The notes beneath the pieces were generated by a model. It worked only from the letters and a program-made list of their open reading frames with translations, ran no database searches and was not told the origin of the DNA. This document shows positions 1-14,846 of a stretch of DNA of 64,000 bases, one piece after another; the first letter of the stretch is position 1; each line of letters opens with the position of its first letter. Origin of the DNA: Setophaga petechia (lineage: Eukaryota > Chordata > Aves > Passeriformes > Parulidae); NCBI GenBank assembly GCA_024362935.1, contig JANCRA010000012.1, positions 496,001 through 560,000 on the forward strand. The letters are read 5' to 3'. A program made the translations under genes and the position numbers.

Positions 1-667
1 GATTCATCTCTTGGTTTCAGAGCTTTCAAAGATTATATGAGCAGCACAATCATCCCCATGAGGGAAAATATTTTTATTGATATTTATCTTTAAAGCAAAA
101 TGCTAATTATGTACATTCACTAAATCTCTGGTTCATACTGCCTTCATTCCTGTATTTCAACTGATCATTAGACTTAGCTCTAATTAAATAATTATTCAAA
201 AAATTACAATGTAAAACGTTATCTCAAGTCTCTCAACACTAGGGAGGAACTGAAGATGAAAAATATTAAAAGGTTTGAGTATGAAATATAAAACATCAGA
301 AAAAGTTATTGTGGGCACAAAGAAATTTAATTCTGCATGGCACTAGATTTGGCATATCAGCCACAACATTTTGGAAATCCAGACATTATTCAGAAATAAT
401 TTGAAAGAGTCAAAGTTTTTAATGAAGCATTTCTTGTTACTACCAATGTTTCTCAGACTTCGTCAAAGACATCCTGGTATGACACTGTTGTCAGTCAACA
501 TTTGAATGTCTACCATCATTACTAGTTCATTCAATCCACAAATCAGCATCAACTGTCCATGTTACTCACTGCTAACAAAATATCAAACACTAAAAAGGAA
601 TGCTCCATTAACAAATAAAATGCATTCTGGAGAAAACAGATCACTCAAATACAGGTTCCAATGGGGC

Positions 668-683
668 ATATATATATATATAT
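668..683. repeat. (AT)8 microsatellite
   Basis: Eight AT dinucleotides in a row, between a GGGGC and a CCACTTT flank. Confidence 0.93.
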
Positions 684-3600
684 CCACTTTGGGGAACTTT
701 TTCAATTCCTGTTATTTAGAGTCCTCCTAAATACTTCTGGACTGAGCCACACCTTCAGTTTCTGATGGATAAAGTTCAACTCATTCAAAGGTGAGATAAC
801 ATGTTTTTAAAAAACCCCAATAACAATTGTAATCTACAGAAGCACTGTTTAAATCCACCTTTTTCCAATCATTACACGTATGCAATTTCATCTACTGCAA
901 ATGCCAGTAAAAAACCTTAATTCAAAACAGTCTTTAGCACTAGATAATTACCTTAAAAGTATATTTCTGTTTAAAGATGAAAAATCATTATTTAGCAGTG
1001 TCTGCAACTAAAGAAAATGCTAGAAATATTATGAAAATACTTGATTTTTACTTCTAGAACATACTCCTTAAATAACTTTTCTATTTATTAGACATCATAC
1101 CAAATTTGACTAATTACACAATTAGGCAACACAAATATGATTATCTTATTCTCTACCATAAAGCTAAGGAAAAAGAAAATTCAAGCAAAGGCAGTAGGAT
1201 AGGAGGACCACAAGAATGATTTCTGAACCTCTGAAAACTTCTTGCTCATCTGGCCTCTGTACACCTTCTAGCAGTGCAAAAGCACCAACATTCTCCTCCT
1301 CTTTAAGCAATGCAGCACTAGGAGCTTCCTTTGCCATCTTCCACAAGAGCCACTAGAGATTTTTCTTCATTTTTGACGGTCACTTCTGTTCCTGTAGCTT
1401 TGAGGAGATCACATTTACCCTTTAGACATGTCCTACATCTTAACAGTCAAGGCTCAATGCATCATCATTCATGGAAAATATTGTGGCAGCTCAAAATCCG
1501 CACTACATCTCTGGGACAGCAAACTGCTAGACACACTAAATACCACCTGAATCAGCTGATTATCTTTCTTACAATACCTCTTTCAGGCTGCACAACAGCT
1601 TTTTGCACTTCCGCTAAATTCTGGATGCAAACCGTTGGGCTCCAAGCAGATTCCAGCACAGTAAGAGGTGTGTGACGGGTGCACCCAGCCACATGACCAA
1701 ACCAGCAGCAGTTTGGGGCAGGCTCCAGTGGAGGCCATGGCCTGGGCCACAGCTTGGCCAAGAACTCATCTAGCTCCCATGTGTTCTCTGAAAACCCACA
1801 AAGGAGCAGAGGGACCCAAGAGAGCACTGTGTGCATGGGACCTTGGAACGCTGATCAGGCAATTTATGCATGAACAGCAGGTGGCTTTTCCAAGACCACC
1901 TGGAACAAAGGAGGCTGTGGGTACAAGAAATCTCACAAATACATCTCCCACTGCACGTAATTTCATTAAAAGCCAACATATATATCCTATACATAGAACT
2001 GTGTTCCCTGTATACGATAGATGAAGTGAGTTTTCTTTGAGCTGTCCCAGCTAAACAGCCTGGCTGCATAGCTGTGATCTTCCCTTGAGCCTCTCAAGGC
2101 TGAGACCCTTTACAATGGCAGATCTTTGGTAAGCAACTGATACTGTGTGTAACCTTTTAGTATGATAACTTTGACTTGCGCCCTGGTAGCTTTACTTTTG
2201 CCTTTGTAGTTTTGAATCACTGTTCAAACAACTCTGCTGCAGAGTAACAGAGTGAACGTTGACACTGAACCTCGTTAAATCACACTTTCACAACACCATA
2301 CTCAAAGTGCTTTTGCTAATACCTTTCACGAGGCTTCTTTAAGAAATCTAAATCACGCATTCATGACAAGGTGGAATAAAAACACAGCCACTGCACCCAG
2401 GGTCTCTAAGTAAAAGGTTACCCAGGAGTTGAGATACCTTCCTCCTTCTATGACTTGTATGCCATTCTGAATTAGGCATAAAACAATTGTAACAGGAATC
2501 TCTGCACTGATGCAGACCATAGGAAATGCTTCATTACCTACACTTGAGCATTCAAAAGTGGTTGCATCAACTGTTCCAACTGATGCTGCACATTATTTTA
2601 CCTGTGAAATTACATGATGTCCTTCTAATTAGGACTATTCAGGTCGCTGTTGGCCTCCAGAAGCTTGCTAAGGAGCTGCAAGAACTGCAGTGTGGCCATT
2701 GGGCCAGCACCAGCAATCCAAACACATTCTTTAATGGTCACTTTCTTCCAAAGACTCCACCAGAGGCTGGCACAGCTGTAAAGGTACTGCTGCACAAGGG
2801 CCAAGCACTGCCCTCCTACAGCAGCACAATGACTGATGAACCAGAGAGATAACTACCTGGATCTCCAGTGTGTTTATCAGGACAATGTACTGAAACTGAT
2901 ATTTGGGGCATCCTTAAAACATGCTACTGTTAAAACAGAACCTTTCCATATAACTTAGAAAAAGGACTGTAATGTAAGGCTTAAAGATATTTCTCTTTGG
3001 AGATTTTTTTCAGAAGTACGCTATCAGCCAGACACAGATACACAGCTACGAAAAGCAACATTTTGTTCTTACGGATGTGTTCTTGTTTTAAAGGAATTTT
3101 CTTCTCCTTTAAGCTTACCAGAAGCAAAGCTGGAACTATATTAAGATTAATGGCAAGTATGTCATATCAGAAATTGTCAATTAAAAAATAAAAATGAACA
3201 GAAGTACCTCTTTGATAAAGACTGAACAAGGGCAAAAAGGACTTTGATGGAAGTCCAAGGAATATTCAAGTCTATGAAAGCTTTTTAGGTTTCTGATATA
3301 CTTTTCTGATGTGTTTTGTACTCAAGCTCCTGCTGTGCTTTGCACAATTACCATCCTGAGTTTATGACTTACAGAATAATTTTTTTGAAAAAGACAGCAA
3401 TTTTCAGGGCTAAATTGAGCGCTAAAATTTCTCCAGAAGACAATAATTCTTGTTCTGCTATCTAAAAGGAATTGAAACAAGTTTTTTATTTAAAAACTGG
3501 ATGTGACATGCATGATCATGATGTGCTAGAAGCATTACTTGAGGCAAAACAAAGCATAAGACATTTACTGTGCAATATTAAATAGCCCCAATGCAGCTAC

Positions 3601-5758
3601 TGCAGCAGCTCTTCAGAGTCACTGTCAAGAGATCTCACCAACCCAAAGTCCTTCCTGTTCCACAGGAAAAAAATTATTCGAATTTCAGTTATTAATGTGA
3701 GCAATATTCTCTAGGACCAGCTCTCACACTGCTCAGTAGTTCCACTCTAGACTGAAACCACACAATGCATCACATTGCTGGGGCTAGTTTGATGAAGGTG
3801 CAAAAACTTCTGACAATTTGCAGAACAGCTTCTACAGCCATACATTTTAAGGATAAAGGTTTATTCCTAGTCGCGATTAACATATGTAGTGTCCAGCACT
3901 GTCTGCTGCTATACCTTGGAGCTGCAGAAGATATGATATTCTCACTGCACTTACTAGTCTTGAAAGAAAGAAAAAATATTTTCTCCACACCAAAAATTAT
4001 TAACTTGATGTTTAGATTAGTTCAACTAAGCACATTAGAACAACAAGACAATTTTGGGTTAAAAATAAAAAATGCCAATGTAGTACCATCATACATCCAA
4101 GAGTAATATAATTATTTTTATGCTCCTTGAATAGAATTTCTGCACTGGCTACTGAAATAGCATTTATATCGAAGAAGACATTAGTAGTTATCAAGGCATG
4201 TTAATAGCTGCTTCTAATAACTCTTGGCTGCTGAACATGAGTGAAAATTGAGGTAGTTAATGAGATTTGCTCAGTATTTTGAAATCAGAAGTGCTTTTCA
4301 TATTTTTAGAAAAAAAATAAATTAGACATTGCCTGTAGGTCTTATTCCTCCCCTGTTCTCTTTCTTACCCTATAAATATCCTCCAGGCACTATTTTGATT
4401 TTTTTACAATGAAATGATCAGAGTTAAAGAATCCTATTTTTAAATCTATGTAAGTCAACTTCAGGTAAAAGAAAAATATTTTAAGAAATCACACCTATAA
4501 CCTCTGATTACTCTACTTCAGAATTTTCATGATTATTTTGTTAATGAAAGTTACTTCTCTTAGAAGTATACTACATGGTACAGTTTTGAAGGGGTGAGAA
4601 ATCTGAAAAAAAAAATCTTTTATTTTGGCTAACAGCGAGGTCATGGGTTTCTGTTTGTTTTTAAAACCTCTTTAAAGTAGCACATTACATTAAGGTAAAA
4701 AAGGAAGTAAAATTTAAAGTAGTAAACCATCATCATCCAAAGAGGCATATCATTCCAAATTTTCCTTTTTTGTTTTTAATATACCTACTACCTTTCCTGA
4801 GCACATTTCTTCCTATTAGTATTAATGGTTCAGAAACCATCACAAGCTGAAATCTTCAGGTGATGTACTCTGCTTTCTTCAGCTCTTTCAGGCACAACAG
4901 CTGCACACTGGACACTTACCACAGCTTAGCAACCAGCTATCTGTAAAAAAAAATCCACCAAAACTCAAACTCTTGAAAATTAAAATGTCTGCTACAGCTC
5001 CAGGGGTACATGCTTGTAAGCACACTACACAGCACTGGGATTTTTTTCTTTTTCAGCTTTTTCTAAATGCACAAGCAATTGCCAATGTCTACCCAAATTG
5101 CTGTTCCTGATGGCAACACATTTCACAGAGTCATGTGCTGCAATGCTCATGCCTTAGGCATAAGAACAAACAGAGGTAGAGTGACAATCACCATAAAAAA
5201 TACACAAAACTGTTTCACCCAGAAGCAGTGATTCTCCTGGGTTAATTTATTAAAGTTAATCAGCTACCCTTTTGAAACAAGCATATTTATCCTTCTTTCA
5301 TGGCTGATAACAGCAGCAATAATTTTTGCACCCTAGTGAGACACAGTATATAGAGTGCTGCCTATGTGAGCGTGGGTGTGGATCACTTTTGCTAAGCCTC
5401 CACTTGGAACAGCACTGTGATCTTCCCTTCAACAGCAGCTTCCCCTTTGACCAAGCCCCCTTGCTCAGGCTGAAGCATGCTGTAAGAGAGCTAACGCTTG
5501 CTCTCCAGTGGGCTGATTCTGCCTGACCACAACTCCTCCCTTTGGTGACCACTGGAAAGTTCCAGGTTATGAGGATTTCAAAGGCTCTATTTTAGATACC
5601 ATAAGACTGAAAAGGGCTGTTAAATTGAATGTGCAACACAGCATGCCTTGGTGATGCACCTGTAAAAAGGCTTACTCTCACCTCACAATTGGTCCCTATT
5701 TTCCAGCAAATTCCATAAGGAAGGTGCCCAACCCTGACTATAAGGGAAGAAGACAAAG

Positions 5759-5814
5759 GATAAAAAAAAGCTAAAAAAAAAGGCAAAAAGAAGAAACCAG
5801 AGATTGAAAAAAAA
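5759..5814. repeat. A-rich low-complexity tract
   Basis: Several runs of eight or nine A are separated by short GCT, GGC and GAAGAAACC pieces. No recognisable mobile element accompanies it. Confidence 0.7.
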
Positions 5815-8800
5815 AGCCATCAAACAGAAAACATATTTACACAGAAATAATGAGTAGCAAACAGAGTGTGGCTAAAAAGGATTAGGAAAAAAACCATTTA
5901 CTTAGCATATTTATCTATTTCACAATCAACAGATGATGACTAGTTTATACAAAACTACCTCTGGTATGTGCAAACCTGAGAAAAACACACACCTGCTTAA
6001 AATCAGTTACTCATATTTTCATTTGGTTTGCTAAGGAACTACCCAATTCTGGTGTTTACTGAGTGCTGTAAAAAACACAAGAAGCCCCAGCACATAGGAC
6101 TATCTCTTATGACAGTCCTCCATCTTAGGATACAAGGTTTCTAAATATAAAATCCAATTTCTTGCATTAAACTGTGAGAAAAATTGAAGTAAATGGCCAA
6201 GTACAATAAAGAAAAGAAAATAGTCCTTCACTTCTCTAAATTTTCTTCTGCACTCACTTGTGGTTCTAGTTTTTATTCCACTTGACTAAAAGTGGAAGTT
6301 ATGTAAGTGACAGTTTTCATCACTGGTATTGCACCAGGTTCATTCTGTCAGAGATGAAAAGAATTGGCTATTTCACTTCCCTATTACCATTAATATGCTT
6401 CTGCATTAACCATTTTCACCTGAGTATAGATTAATAGCTTTTCGTTCGAATGAGCATACTACTATATCTCTATTTTTGAATATAATGCCAAGGACTCTAT
6501 AGTCAGACCAGATCTGCTGAGATCCTTTCAGTCCCTATCACCCACCACCACCCTAAATACTTTCATGCAAAGTGAGGACACTGTTTCAGAACACATATTT
6601 TTACTGATCAGTGCCACTGTTTCACTTCCAGTTTATATATTCTGCAGCTGAATGCTCAAAAAGGACATGAGCAAATAGAAATTGGTCTGAAGCCACCTGA
6701 AATGTTGTCTCCTAACATTATTTTTTTCTGCTTTAGCAACTGAAGAAGTGCCAGCAAACTAACAACTTAAGCAAATAACCTGCCACTTTCTTTCCCTGTA
6801 CTAATTCGTTTTAGTGGTTTATTTTTTCAGTGGAGTATAAAGGAAATTGTTGGGTGGGGAGAAAGGTTAAAGCACTGACTTCACTCTGTGGCCTAAGGAA
6901 ACTGGAAAAGAACTCACACACTGCAAATACTGCAAAACTTGAGTACTCACTGGAAAACAAGGACAAGAGTAGACCCTCTAAAGCCTCTGAAGGCTTCCTG
7001 ATGATGTCCTATCTACCAATATTGCACCTTTCTCCTACTGTGATCCCCTGGATTTAGGAGAATAGACCCATGGGAAAATGCAGCCACTTCCCATCTAAGG
7101 AAAAGCTTCTTTTGTACCCCATGAAGGGTGACACAGTTTTAACAGTATTCTTGAGAATTAGATCTAGCATACAGAAGTGGCAGAGCAAAAGATCTGTGAG
7201 AAAGAATCACAGCTGTGTACTTTGCATCCCAAAACCAAATAGAAAAGGCTGCTTGCACCTTTTGCCTCCTGCATGAGCCAAAAACTGCTAGGATAGATTA
7301 ATACAAGTGCTTAAAAATTAATTCCATCATTACTAAAATATGGGAAGTAAGAACAAAGGCTGAAGAGGAGAAAAGAAGGCAACAACTGCCACAGGTATCT
7401 GGAACTGCCTGACTGGAGTCAAGTAGATAAAGAGATCTAATCTAGAAGATGAAAGGAGTACAAACTGTCCTACTACCCATGTTTACCTATGCAATTCACC
7501 CATTTTAGACCCTTTTCGAAATGCTGGGCAAGGGCACACTGCTCCAGAGGACAGCCCAGAGCTCCTCATGCAGGGTCTGCTTTGAAGCCCTCCTAGAGGA
7601 AGGCTGCTCTCTTGCCACAATGAGGATAGAGAAGATTGCAAAGATTCATTGTCCAGACTTCTACAAAACATCCCAAGGCAAGTGGTGCGAGCACCTACCA
7701 GGAATTCTAAACAGTCACACAGAAGACAACTTTGAATCATTTGGGGAGAAACAGGATGGAACAACACAGTTGAGTTTAACTGCAAGTTGATGTGATAGAT
7801 AATACTAGTTTTGTGATGAGAATGTATCTGGTGTTACAAAAACTGCTTCCTTGCTTCTCCCAAAGGACAATCTGTACTTCAAAGTGTTTCTGTTCTAAGA
7901 GGTAGATAAGAACAATGGAATATAAGTACAAATGCAGGCAGGGACAATGCATCATGAAAATGGGAATGCTTGGGGAATTGTTTTTTATGTCCTTGCACTT
8001 AGAATGCATTATTACTTGTGTGGACATTTCTCAACAGCAACACCATCTCATCACTCATTAGAATGCATTTCTATTTCAGAAAGTTATAAAGGATATTCGA
8101 GGCTGGCAGACACTAAGCCATTGGCATGTCAGATTAAACTGCTAACTGTAGTCTTACAAATATTTTTATTCCAATACAACTTTCTTTAAAAAAACAGCCT
8201 TTATCATAAATAAATTCTCTCTCTCTCCATCTTTATTAAGTGTAATCTTTGTGTGTCAAAAAACCAATACATTTTCCTTGATTAATTTTTCACAAAGGTG
8301 ATCAATTCATGGTGTCGGCAGGAAAGTTATAATACACAAAAAGAGCTTCAAAATGTGTTCTAAATCTTAAATCCTTCCTTAGATTTAATAATCACCCAGC
8401 TGGCTGCACTTCAGAAAGCAATGCTTCAATGGGAAGATTAATGAACAGTTGGTCTGCTGTTTAATCCCTCTAGATTTTAGCATGCAGAATGCAAACTTTT
8501 ACAAGTTGGACTATTTTTATGCATTCCAATTATATGTCAAGGTCCAAATAGCTTTAATGGTAACTTTGAGGTTTCTTAATCATAGCTTACTCTCTCTTTA
8601 GAGTACTTAAGTTTTAGAAAATATTAATTCACTATACTTCAACATTCTCTAGACCATTTTAAAGATTACCGTTCAAGATAGCATCTCACATCAGAAACAC
8701 CTTCGATTTCTTCTATAATTTTACACAATCATCAACTATTTTGCCTTGCTAGTAGTATTCTATGGCAAAGATTTATTTTATTTTGTGCTTTAAATTTAAC

Positions 8801-11611
8801 TTAAGACACAAAAAGTAAGTTCTTCTCTACAGCAACACCAGCCAGATATTGCCTCTACCTCTAACAGGAACAACTGCTGCCTGTCAAGTTCCTGCTCCTC
8901 CTGATCTCCATACTGCTCAGGTTATGCCTGAAGTCCAAAGGAATGGTAGGGTGAGGTAAGAAAATCTGCACCCAGCCTGGGATGACGGGGAAGACATTGT
9001 CCATATGCCTTTATCCTCCTCCCTCAGCATTTCCACAAACATGCCTTTCTCTCCTGGGCTTCCAAGGGAGGTGCTAATAATAGCAGAACAATCTATGAAA
9101 CTTCATTTGCAATTAATGGGGCAGTCTGCAATTATTACAACCAGAGGAACCTCTTGTCTAGAGGTAACTACAGTTATGTACCAAGGGACAAACTCTAGTT
9201 ATCTACCCAGTGTAATTCAAGATCCTACAGAGTTTTGTTGCACAGTTACACATAGAAGCAGGAAAAAAACTTCACAGAGGTCTTACAATAGAGGGCTCCT
9301 ACCAAAAAAACCCCTCAAAGTCCTGAAGTTTTTTGCTTCGAAGCTCCCAGCAACAAGTACAGTGTGGAGAGCTGAGGATGGAAAAAGAAATTAAAAAAAC
9401 AATACCAACATGATGTTGAAAAGTTCTCCTTTCTCCCGTGTGTGCCCAGTCTGTTTCAAATTCACCCCAACAGGACTTCATTTCATTTTCTTTTCTTCAA
9501 TTATGGGCTCCAGTTTCAATAAACCAGAAATGTACAGGAAAGTATGCTTATTTTTAAGCTTTGTCTCTTAAATGACAGTAGCACCTATATTTCAAAATGT
9601 TTTCAAGCTAAGCCAGTCAAGAGCTTTGGCAAGAAATGCAAATGGTTTGCAAGTCAAATGTAATAAGCAAGCAAACATGACCCTCCTGCTGGAAAACCAG
9701 TTCTACTTAGACCAAGATAAAGCTTAAGTTCTTTGGTTATTGTGACTAGCCTATTAGTCAACATCATAATGCACTTTAATGCCCAGAGAAAAGACCACAT
9801 ATCTCTTGTCATCCATAGGGCCAAAACCTGAACACTACAAAGCCAAAGTCTGATTGTAAATTCTTCTAATTTTAATCTTTGTACTGTGATTCCACTCAAT
9901 CTCTACTCATAATTCCACTAATACATAAGAATTTTCGTTTTTATTACAGCTTCTTTTAGACTATTCTCAAAACATATTTCCCACTTATCTAAGCAGCAGA
10001 CTTACACTGATCTAAGTAGTTTTTTATAAAAAAGTAACTCAATTTTGCATCAGGCTATTTGGAAACATTTGCACTATTCATCTGCCAACTTCTGAAACAT
10101 ATTACTCATACCAAGAGCCTTCTGTCATCTTCTAACACAGATTTTCTAATTTGATGGTCCGAAGAGCCCAGAATAATCCCTAGAGATTTTTTATTTTAAT
10201 CATAAATTTTATGACAGCTAGAAACAACCTCCTTATTATGGCCACTTCTACAAATGATTGCACCTTTCAACATACTTATTGTTACTGACAGGTTAATTTA
10301 CTGTAGAATTTGCATATTTATCAAGATCACTATTTAAATACTGAAAAAAATCTGTTACAATAGAAGCAGTAAGCGTGTACTTAGAATTTGTATTGTGGTG
10401 TCATTTCAGAATTCATGGCTCTATTCAGTGAAATTCAGATTATTTCACCCTCACACTAAGAATTTAGCCCATAAAACACGAAACAGGCAAAAGGCTAGAG
10501 AATTTGAACATGTAAGGGGCAAAGATTAAGAAAAGGAAAAAACCCTAACAAGAAACACACTATTGGAAGGTAAGTCTAATACTTGCTGCAGTCACAAAGT
10601 CAGTACGCATCTGCCCAACAAGACCAAAAAAGTGAACTCTATTTTCAAGTCAAGGAGAAAACGGTTTTTAGAAGACAGTCAGATTCGAACCACAAAGCTT
10701 GGCACAGCGGAGCAAAGCTGTGCAGCAGCTCTTCACATCCCTGAGCACGTGCTCGTGGAGCAGCCACAGCTAGGAAGATGCTCACACCTACGAGACGTAC
10801 GGAAGCTACAGCAAACACCAGAATGCTGCCTTGGCATCACCTGGAGCTGCCCTGGTTCTCGCCCAGCACATCCCATTGGTTTTGGCAGGCACTTCTTCAC
10901 ATACTGACAGAGCCAAGCTCAACATCTCAAGTTGTTACAAATGCAGCCTGCCAAAACTTATAAGCTGCCTGCATTAAATTATACCAAAAACTCTGGAGCT
11001 TCCAGGCACACAGCAAAGTTCAGCTTCAGCCGTGCAATCCGGAAGCAATTAGAGACGCGATGTCATCAAGTACGAAACTGGCAGTGGAATCATCATAGAG
11101 GCAGGTTCATAAACACATTGTCAAAAGGCAGGAAAACTTCACTGTCATGCACAAGCTTTGATCTTTTGGGATGCAAAGAATGACTGACATCAAGAATGAA
11201 AAAATGCCAAGCTAAGCAGCCACTTCTAGATTTGAAAAAGCCTAAAGTAAAACTTCAGAAAAGGCAGTTAGGTCTCAATACCAGCAACAGAAACAGATTT
11301 ACACTGAAATTTAACCAGATTTTAGCTTTACTTCAAATAAAGGTTTGTGCTAGCTAGCAATATTTCTCAGTACTTAATTAAAAGCAAGATGCTACCTTTT
11401 TAACCCTTAATTTTCCTCTCTATAGCCTGTAAGGCTGGGAATGCTCCTGGCTGGAATATTTCTAGGAGATATCCAAGAAGATTCATCTTCCACTCATCCA
11501 AGGTCTCCCCTGACTCCATGCGCAGCAGACACTGAAACAAGGCCCTTTCTCATGGCTACCCAGACATACTCAGAACTAACACTAAACTGAGCAAAGGTGT
11601 TAAACTGGACA

Positions 11612-11660
11612 CACTGTTTTCTTCATCAAAAGAACCCTCCCTGCACTGTTTTCTTCATCA
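11612..11660. repeat. 17-bp direct repeat, 32-bp period
   Basis: CACTGTTTTCTTCATCA occurs at 11612-11628 and again at 11644-11660. A shorter third match, CACTGTTT, follows from about 11665. This looks like a local slippage duplication. Confidence 0.85.
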
Positions 11661-12568
11661 GAAACACTGTTTATGAGCAACACCCATTTTTCTACCTTAT
11701 GCCCATTGAGTTAATGGGTAAGGAAGTCAAAATGTGAGGGGAAAAATGGCAGTTTTGTTGCATACATATATGGCATGGTTCCAGCCCAGAAGTAACTTAG
11801 GAACCCTAATTTGCTTGCACTTTCTAGATATTATGCTACACTTCATTTAGTGGTTATTGGTTGGTGTGTTTTAGTTTTAGAGTGAACCTCAGGCTAGACT
11901 TCCATTTTGCAGCTTTATTTAGAGTAGAAAAAACTGAAGGATTGGAGACAACTTCAAAACAATCCATAATACCACAGGGACTTTACATAAATGCTACATA
12001 AACAATATGAACTTCTGACTCCAACACAGTCATAGAGATCAATGTTACCAATCTAAAACCCAATGGAACTATTACTGACTTCCTCATCTTTTTAGGTAAC
12101 ATCTTCTGATATTTCAGTTGGGATCAGAAGACAATAGTTCAGTTTTTCTCATTTTATCTAGTTGAGACCTCTGGGAACAGTGTCAGAAGAAAGTTACATT
12201 TTCTAATTTGTGCAAATCGGACTAGAAAAGAAATGCACCACAGATATGTACCCCAACCACACAGAGGTGGTGTCTCTACTGATTTATCCTATTTTACTCC
12301 TGCAGGTGTTTAATTGGGTGCACTTCACTTTGTGGTTTTATGTAACAATTGTGAGCCACACAACATATGAAGAAAATACTATTAAAGCTTCATGTGTCAC
12401 AACAGAATCGTGATTACCTATATCTAAAAGTGAAAAAGAATGGAGAAGGCTTAAGGGGGTCATCATCTTATATCAAAAAAGAAAATTGCTATCTGTGTAC
12501 AAAGTTTTAATCTGCTACAGAATGCTGGAAAAAAGGTGAAGAAGCTTTGTCAATTTATTTTCCATAAT

Positions 12569-12591
12569 ATCAATGAAGTTCTTTCATTGAT
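12569..12591. repeat. 9-bp perfect inverted repeat, 5-nt loop
   Basis: ATCAATGAA, loop GTTCT, TTCATTGAT. A short hairpin in AT-rich DNA, and chance is plausible. Confidence 0.65.
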
Positions 12592-14717
12592 GAAATTTGA
12601 ATTGTTCTGCATGCATTAATACCAGCTCTATCACCTAAATAATGACATCTAACAAGGTCAATAATATTATCATTCAATTTCCCCTCAAAATTATTTAAAT
12701 GCTAGCAAAAAGAAGCAGTCGAGCAAAAATGCTTATGACAGTCAGAGACTGGCAGCCACCCAAAGCCAGCCAACACCTCCTGCCCAAATTTCTCATCAAG
12801 TGTTCAGTGGCTATCTGGCACCTGACTGAAATCTGCTGATTATCTCCATTCCATGACTCAGTCATATAAATCAAGGAGCTGATCCAGCTGAAAATTAACA
12901 AAAAATGGATAACTGAAACAACGTGCTCTATCTCTCTATGAGTTTATAAACCTGGCTCACAGCTTGGTTATGCAGTGGGAACAGTGAGATGGGGGGAAAG
13001 AAATCCTCCCACCACAGTTTTCACTACGGTCTCCTCAAATGAATGCTCAAATCACTGTACTTGAAAGCATTTACATACACATCCTAAAAACCATTTCACT
13101 CTTTCTATTTATTTAAACCATCAATTATTTAAGTAGTTGTGGCATACAGACATCAGAAGCCCTTTATAATGTGAGGAGCTGGGAAAACTCAGGGACAGAC
13201 CTCAGAAGAACCCTGCAGCTCTGCTGGTAGGAATTTACCATGCAGCGGAAATTCCAGGCCTAGGTGCCTCCACATGCTAAAAGCATTGTACCAGAAGGTT
13301 TGGCATAACATTACAGGGCTCACAGATGTCTAAACACAGACAAAAGAGATGATATCTAAAGATCCTATTTCTCTCCAGAGCTCCACTGTCAAGCATCAAG
13401 CTGGCTGACCTAACTTGCCTCATAGTGCTGAAAAGAAATGGTCAAATAATTTAACTGAGACACAGACAAGAAGCCACTTCCTTCACAATGTGAGGTGATA
13501 GAGGTTGGGGGAATGAAAACTACATCTCCTGTTCTCTAAAGAACAAATTCTCCATCAATGAGGAGACTGACTTTCCTTCTCCATCTTCCTAATACAGCTG
13601 AGACATGGGAAGCTGATTCTCAGGATTAATGTTAATTACAACATTCACCTGGGAGGAAGCAGTCTCTATTCTTAGTTCCTCCTCTATGGTAATCTGTTTT
13701 AACCAGCAACAAATTAATTTAAAATACATAAACACGAGCTTGAACAAATCACTGGAGAGAGCCTCAAAGAAGATAATATACCAACAGAGGAGACAGAAAA
13801 ATAGATAAAAGCTCTGGAGAAGCTATTTCTATTGTAGTTCCTAAAGTCAGAAACTGCTCACAAGCTTAACACGACCTTGTTTACATCTTTAGAAAACAAA
13901 TATTTAACTTTCTGAGCAAGGAATCTGACTCAGTTACCATATGTGAAGTCTGATAAGGGAAATTTAGCTTATATTTAACTAAAATATCAAGGCTGCAGCT
14001 ATCCTGATCTTAAAGGTTCTAAGCAACCATCTCAACCATCTACCCAAAGAGGTAAGCATTTGGACAATATGACTGTCATATTAATTACTGGTATAGTATT
14101 TCTCCCTTGTGATAACAAAACGTAGAGCTAAAATTGTGTCTCTTTTTGCCAGACTGAAGCTAGTTTGATAGAAGTTGTAGATATAAGTTAGACAAGATGC
14201 TGAGTAACACCCTTGTCATTTTAATTTATATAACTCTTTTTTTTTTCTTTAATGAACTACCAGAAGTGCTGAATCAGAGGCAGAGAGCATGCATCTTTGA
14301 CTTGGTAACTACAGAACTTCTCTTCTCCGCTGCCCCCTATAAATATTTCTCTTATCAATGTCCTACATTTAATATATTCTGTTATACTGATTGTTACCAG
14401 TTACAGATGTTTTACACTCAGTTTAATTGCAGGCTCTCCTTCCTTGTGGATATGGTTGCTTTTATCCAACACATTTGCAACTACAGTTTGTAGGCAATCA
14501 ACTCTTATTAAACTGCTCCTAATTTTCCACATCCATTTTCCCCCTCCCACCCAGTGAATCTTAACAGTTTCTTAAGCTTCAGGAACTTCAGCAAATTTTC
14601 TTTGTTTCAGAAACTGTGAGGGTAGTTACATTTACTCCGGCAGCCTTGCTCAAATGTCTTTATAATCTGCACTGTGGTTTACATATAAATAAAAAATATA
14701 TGCACATAAATATACAA

Positions 14718-14741
14718 ATATATATATACACACACACACAA
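14718..14741. repeat. Compound (TA)n(CA)n microsatellite
   Basis: An alternating purine-pyrimidine tract switches from TA units to CA units and lies in an A/T-rich run of ATATAAATAA-type sequence starting about 14690. It is about 100 bp upstream of the CR1 fragment at 14847. Confidence 0.93.
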
Positions 14742-14846
14742 TGCTCTTTTCTACGGTTCTTTTACTTCTGCTATATCCCTTTCTGGAGATGGAACAAATG
14801 TAGCAATAGACAGCAATTAAAGTCATTAAAAATCATTACAGTTTGA

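Larger units (their letters stand above)
1..14846. other. Intronic DNA, no gene recognised
   Basis: This is AT-rich unique-looking sequence. It holds the (AT)8 at 668, A-rich tracts near 4605 and 5759-5814, a short (CT)n near 8218, the 32-bp-period duplication at 11612, the small hairpin at 12569 and the TA/CA tract at 14718. Slightly GC-richer patches occur at about 1670-1960, 2640-2860, 7520-7620 and 10700-10910. Their longest frames (up to 129 codons, at 9005-9394) show no recognisable domain. Confidence 0.7.

Noticed and set aside
9005..9394. 129-codon plus-strand ORF.
   Set aside because: It has no recognised domain and no supporting splice or promoter signals. One ORF of this length is not surprising in 64 kb read in six frames.
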